Source of the DNA: SAR202 cluster bacterium
GTDB taxonomy: Bacteria; Chloroflexota; Dehalococcoidia; Lucifugimonadales; UBA1123
DNA length: 7,226 bases
Assembly: GCA_030743915.1 (NCBI GenBank)
Contig: JASLRP010000123.1
Coordinates: forward strand, 1 to 7,226
Reading direction: 5' to 3'
The number at the start of each line of letters is the position of its first letter. Within the stretch, counting starts at the first letter, position 1. The position numbers and the translations under genes are program-made. The notes under the pieces are model-generated. The model searched no databases and had not been told where the DNA came from. It saw only the letters and a list, made by a program, of their open reading frames with translations. Below are positions 5,182 through 7,226 of this stretch, piece after piece.

Positions 5182-6375
5182 ATGCCACCAGTTCTTGACG
5201 AGGTCTGCGTCCTGGATATCAGCCACGGAATCGCCGGCCCTCTCTGCGCCAAAATCCTGGGGGACCTGGGAGCCGATGTAATCAAAATAGAGCCTCCCGG
5301 CGGCGAGTCTGGCCGGACGATGGCTCCCTTCCTCCACGATGATCCCGATCCCGAGAAGAGCCTGTTCTTCCTGCAATTGAACCTGAACAAACGGGGCATA
5401 ACGCTCAATATCGAAACCCCAGAAGGCTCCGATGTGTTCATGGACCTGGTCCGGCGCGCCGACGTTGTGGTGGACTCGTCTCAGCCCGGATACCTGGCGT
5501 CCATCGGGTTGGGCTACGATACTCTGGAGCGCGAGAATCCCGCCGTTCTCCTGACGTCCATTACTCCCTTTGGCCAGACCGGGCCATACAGCCAATTCAA
5601 GGGCGAGGAGATCGTAGCCTACGCCACCAGCGGAATTATGGCCATCAGCGGCACCTCCGACCGGGAGCCTCTGAAGCACGGAGGATTCCAGGCCCAGTAC
5701 GAAGCCGGACTCAACGGCGCGACAGGCACGGCCCTTGCACTTTTGCTGCGAGACTTCACCGGCCAGGGTCAGCATCTGGACATCTCCACTCAGGAGGTCG
5801 TTAGCTCCTCTCTGGTCATCAACCAGCCTTTCTATAGTTGGACGGGCGCCGTTCAGGGTCGCCGACCTCCCGAAGGGGCGTTGTTCGGGAACATCATGCC
5901 TTGCAAGGACGGGTACTTCATAAGCCAGCCGGGCGGAGGCGCCACCTGGGACGCCGTGGCCGATTTCTATGGTCGAGAAGAACTGAAAGAAGACCGGTTC
6001 GCCAACATCGATCAGCGGGCGGTCAACGGGCAGGCTATGGACGAGATTATCCTGGACGCCACCAAAGACCGCACCATGAACGAGATGTTCAAGACCGCCT
6101 CCGAGGAGTACCGCATGCTGATGGGCATCGCTCAAACGCCCGAGGACATGGCCGAGTGTGAGCAGCTTGAGGCCAGAGGGTTTTATCGTCAGGTGCAACA
6201 CCCTGTCATAGGCACGATTGACGTGCCCTCACGCCTGTTCAACCTGACCGACGCCGAGCGCAGAGACCACGTGACGGCTCCTCTGTTGGGGCAGCACAAC
6301 GACGAGGTGTACCAGGGAATCCTGGGTTACTCCCAAGAGGACCTGGCGAGGTTCAAGCAAAGCGGAGTGATGTAG
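5182..6375 (+). CDS. Family III (CaiB/BaiF) CoA-transferase-like protein
   Basis: A 397-residue cytoplasmic protein with the full length of the family, whose members move CoA between carboxylic acids. The N-terminal motif VLDISHGIAGPL, followed by LGDLGADVIKIEPPGG, is the typical CoA-binding Rossmann-like start. LNLNKRGITLN, LGYDTLERENP, and FGQTGPYSQF with SGIMAISG are further family motifs. In most members a catalytic Asp follows in a P-x-x-x-G-x-x-x-AD pattern. Here that segment reads PLKHGGFQAQYEAG, which puts Gln172 (codon 5695-5697) at the Asp position, so activity is uncertain. The C-terminal HPVIGTIDVPS and APLLGQHNDEV are also typical. I chose the ATG at 5182; an adjacent TTG at 5179 adds one residue and is better spaced (nine bases) from AGAGAGGA (5162-5169). 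The gene is divergent from fum-sdh, and its substrates cannot be told from sequence. Confidence 0.9.
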   Translation: MPPVLDEVCVLDISHGIAGPLCAKILGDLGADVIKIEPPGGESGRTMAPFLHDDPDPEKSLFFLQLNLNKRGITLNIETPEGSDVFMDLVRRADVVVDSSQPGYLASIGLGYDTLERENPAVLLTSITPFGQTGPYSQFKGEEIVAYATSGIMAISGTSDREPLKHGGFQAQYEAGLNGATGTALALLLRDFTGQGQHLDISTQEVVSSSLVINQPFYSWTGAVQGRRPPEGALFGNIMPCKDGYFISQPGGGATWDAVADFYGREELKEDRFANIDQRAVNGQAMDEIILDATKDRTMNEMFKTASEEYRMLMGIAQTPEDMAECEQLEARGFYRQVQHPVIGTIDVPSRLFNLTDAERRDHVTAPLLGQHNDEVYQGILGYSQEDLARFKQSGVM

Positions 6376-6668
6376 AAACCCCTTGACGATGTTGGTCTGG
6401 TCTCACAAGGGACAAGATAATACTCGTGAGTACACGCCAGACTGTATTTCCCAGATGAGCTTGTTTTGAGATTGTGGCGCCCGCAGAATCAGGGAGTTTC
6501 GTGAGGGGCCAGATTTCTCAACTGGCATCAACAGAGAGTGTCAACTGGGGATTGACGGCATGTGATGAGAGCGTTATCGTTTGCCTCGGACGGGATGGGG
6601 AGCGCACTCAATAGCCGATGAACCTTTCTGGGAAATATCGGTTCAGTTCAGTAGGGAGCATTTTACAT
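6376..6668. other. Non-coding gap between CoA-transferase and HNH gene
   Basis: About 290 bases with no convincing gene. It holds a weak inverted repeat after the CoA-transferase stop (CCCTTG 6380-6385 with CAAGGG 6406-6411, 20-base loop, no T-run), a spaced direct repeat TCAACTGG (6518-6525 and 6541-6548) and a candidate promoter at 6552-6580. Base composition looks less GC-rich than the flanking genes. Confidence 0.5.
6552..6580 (+). promoter_or_regulatory. Candidate promoter for the HNH gene
   Basis: TTGACG (6552-6557) and TATCGT (6575-6580) are spaced by 17 bases, matching consensus at five and four of six positions. It would give the small HNH gene its own transcript, with a leader of roughly 80 bases. 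Confidence 0.35.
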
Positions 6669-6890
6669 ATGATTTGGGACATCCCGGCTCACCATAGGCG
6701 GGCTGCCGAAAGAGACATCTTATTCGACACCCAAGGGGGCAAATGCAAATCCTGTGGACAAGAGGTCAGTCTCAGGAACGTCATCGTCGATCATATAACG
6801 CCTCGCACTAGCGGCGGCTCTGAATCTATCACCAACCTTCAACTGCTATGTGAGGACTGCGCCGGCCGCAAACGAGACTCTGAAGCCTGA
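6669..6890 (+). CDS. Small HNH endonuclease-like protein
   Basis: A 73-residue protein from the ATG at 6669 that is almost entirely an HNH domain. Two zinc-binding pairs, CKSC (26-29) and CEDC (61-64), frame the catalytic core VDHITPRTSGG (40-50), with His42 as the likely catalytic base. The following SITNLQLLC contributes the Asn (56) of the HNH signature. After the last Cys, where CN or CH is common, the protein has CAGRK. An upstream in-frame ATG at 6618 would add 17 residues unlike the family start; AGGGAG (6653-6658) ten bases before 6669 favours the shorter form. HNH proteins of this size include stand-alone nucleases of phages, mobile elements and restriction-type systems, and many have no known role. 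It sits alone between two CoA-transferase genes, in DNA that looks slightly less GC-rich, which suggests it was acquired separately. Nuclease activity is inferred from motif only. Confidence 0.8.
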   Translation: MIWDIPAHHRRAAERDILFDTQGGKCKSCGQEVSLRNVIVDHITPRTSGGSESITNLQLLCEDCAGRKRDSEA

Positions 6891-6911
6891 TAATCCGCCC
6901 AGCTTCGTTTC

Positions 6912-6921
6912 TGGACGTCCA
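6912..6921. repeat. 10-bp perfect palindrome, possible operator
   Basis: TGGACGTCCA is a perfect palindrome in the gap between the HNH gene and the second CoA-transferase. It could be a binding site for a dimeric regulator of the latter, but a single copy is weak evidence. Confidence 0.25.
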
Positions 6922-6965
6922 CAATTTGGTCCGGGATATATCTGTTGAGATCGAGGCATAGCTGA

Positions 6966-6993
6966 CGCGGCCACTGTCGTTCAGTGTCACGCG
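6966..6993. repeat. Imperfect hairpin upstream of the second CoA-transferase
   Basis: CGCG-gc-CACTG (6966-6976) pairs with CAGTG-tca-CGCG (6982-6993) around a 5-base loop. It lies about 50 bases before the start codon. It may be a leader hairpin or operator; no T-run follows, so it is not a standard terminator of the HNH gene. Confidence 0.35.
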
Positions 6994-7029
6994 ATGTGTC
7001 AGGTTCCACGGCTGTAAACGTAAGGTCTT

Positions 7030-7037
7030 GAGGAGAG
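7030..7037 (+). promoter_or_regulatory. Strong ribosome binding site for the second CoA-transferase
   Basis: GAGGAGAG ends six bases before the ATG at 7044. It is the best Shine-Dalgarno match on the plus strand of the window and settles that start. Confidence 0.8.
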
Positions 7038-7043
7038 TTCGCT

Positions 7044-7226
7044 ATGGCGCGGCTGCCCCTGGAAGGAATACGGGTAATAGAGTCCAGCTACGTGTTCGCC
7101 CTGCCCTATGCGGCCGGCCTCATGGCGGACCTGGGAGCCGAGGTCATCAAGGTCGAAGGGCCAGGCAGGATGGACACCACCCGCGCTGGAGGGTTCGCCG
7201 GCGGATTCCCTGAAAACGATCCCGGC
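7044..7226 (+). CDS. Family III (CaiB/BaiF) CoA-transferase, N-terminal part (cut by window end)
   Basis: The first 61 residues of a second CoA-transferase of the CaiB/BaiF type. After MARLPLEGIRVIE comes YAAGLMADLGAEVIKVEGPG, the family's N-terminal Rossmann-like CoA-binding segment, which aligns well with the same segment of the gene at 5182. The full protein should have about 400 residues, so most of it, including the region of the catalytic Asp, is outside the window. The start is well supported by a strong ribosome binding site. It is on the same strand as the first CoA-transferase but separated from it by the HNH gene and two untranslated gaps, so a shared transcript is possible but not shown. 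Substrate unknown. Confidence 0.88.
   Translation, partial: MARLPLEGIRVIESSYVFALPYAAGLMADLGAEVIKVEGPGRMDTTRAGGFAGGFPENDPG

Noticed and set aside
5125..6201. Long open frame (358 codons) on the minus strand opposite the CoA-transferase
   Set aside because: It lies wholly over a gene with clear family motifs. Its translation shows no recognisable domain and its length follows from GC-rich codon use on the other strand.
6380..6411. CCCTTG/CAAGGG inverted repeat as terminator of the first CoA-transferase
   Set aside because: Six-base stem with a 20-base loop and no following T-run, too weak to call a terminator.

Overview
The window is a GC-rich bacterial segment built around the succinate-fumarate step of central metabolism. 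The mix of a two-subunit class I fumarase, tandem related SdhC/SdhD anchors and several family III (CaiB/BaiF) CoA-transferases is reminiscent of Chloroflexota such as Dehalococcoidia or SAR202-like lineages. That assignment is an inference from gene content, not something the sequence proves.

Positions 1-4845 hold one operon on the minus strand. In transcription order it encodes fumarase alpha (4845-3898), fumarase beta (3831-3157), SdhC (3136-2747), SdhD (2742-2353), SdhB (2315-1566) and SdhA (1536 to beyond position 1). Gaps are 4 to 66 bases. Together the products would form a succinate dehydrogenase/fumarate reductase (complex II) with two small membrane anchors, plus the enzyme that hydrates its product fumarate to malate. 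SdhA is cut by the window edge after 512 residues, just before its C-terminal region.

Positions 4846-5181 are a divergent control region. It contains a sigma70-like promoter candidate for each direction, a long imperfect inverted repeat (4905-4974) near the predicted start of the fum-sdh transcript, a second perfect 6-bp inverted repeat (5016-5034) and a 10-bp tandem repeat upstream of the rightward gene.

Positions 5182-6375 encode a full-length family III CoA-transferase on the plus strand. A small HNH-nuclease-like gene (6669-6890) follows after a gap with its own possible promoter. A second family III CoA-transferase starts at 7044 behind a strong ribosome binding site and runs off the window.

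No new type of system is demonstrated. The points most worth checking are apparent losses of hallmark residues: the covalent-FAD histidine in SdhA, the catalytic aspartate in the first CoA-transferase, and the GPTTS-type signature in fumarase beta. The structured operator/leader at the divergent promoter also deserves a look. I saw no tRNA, rRNA, CRISPR array, insertion sequence or transposase.
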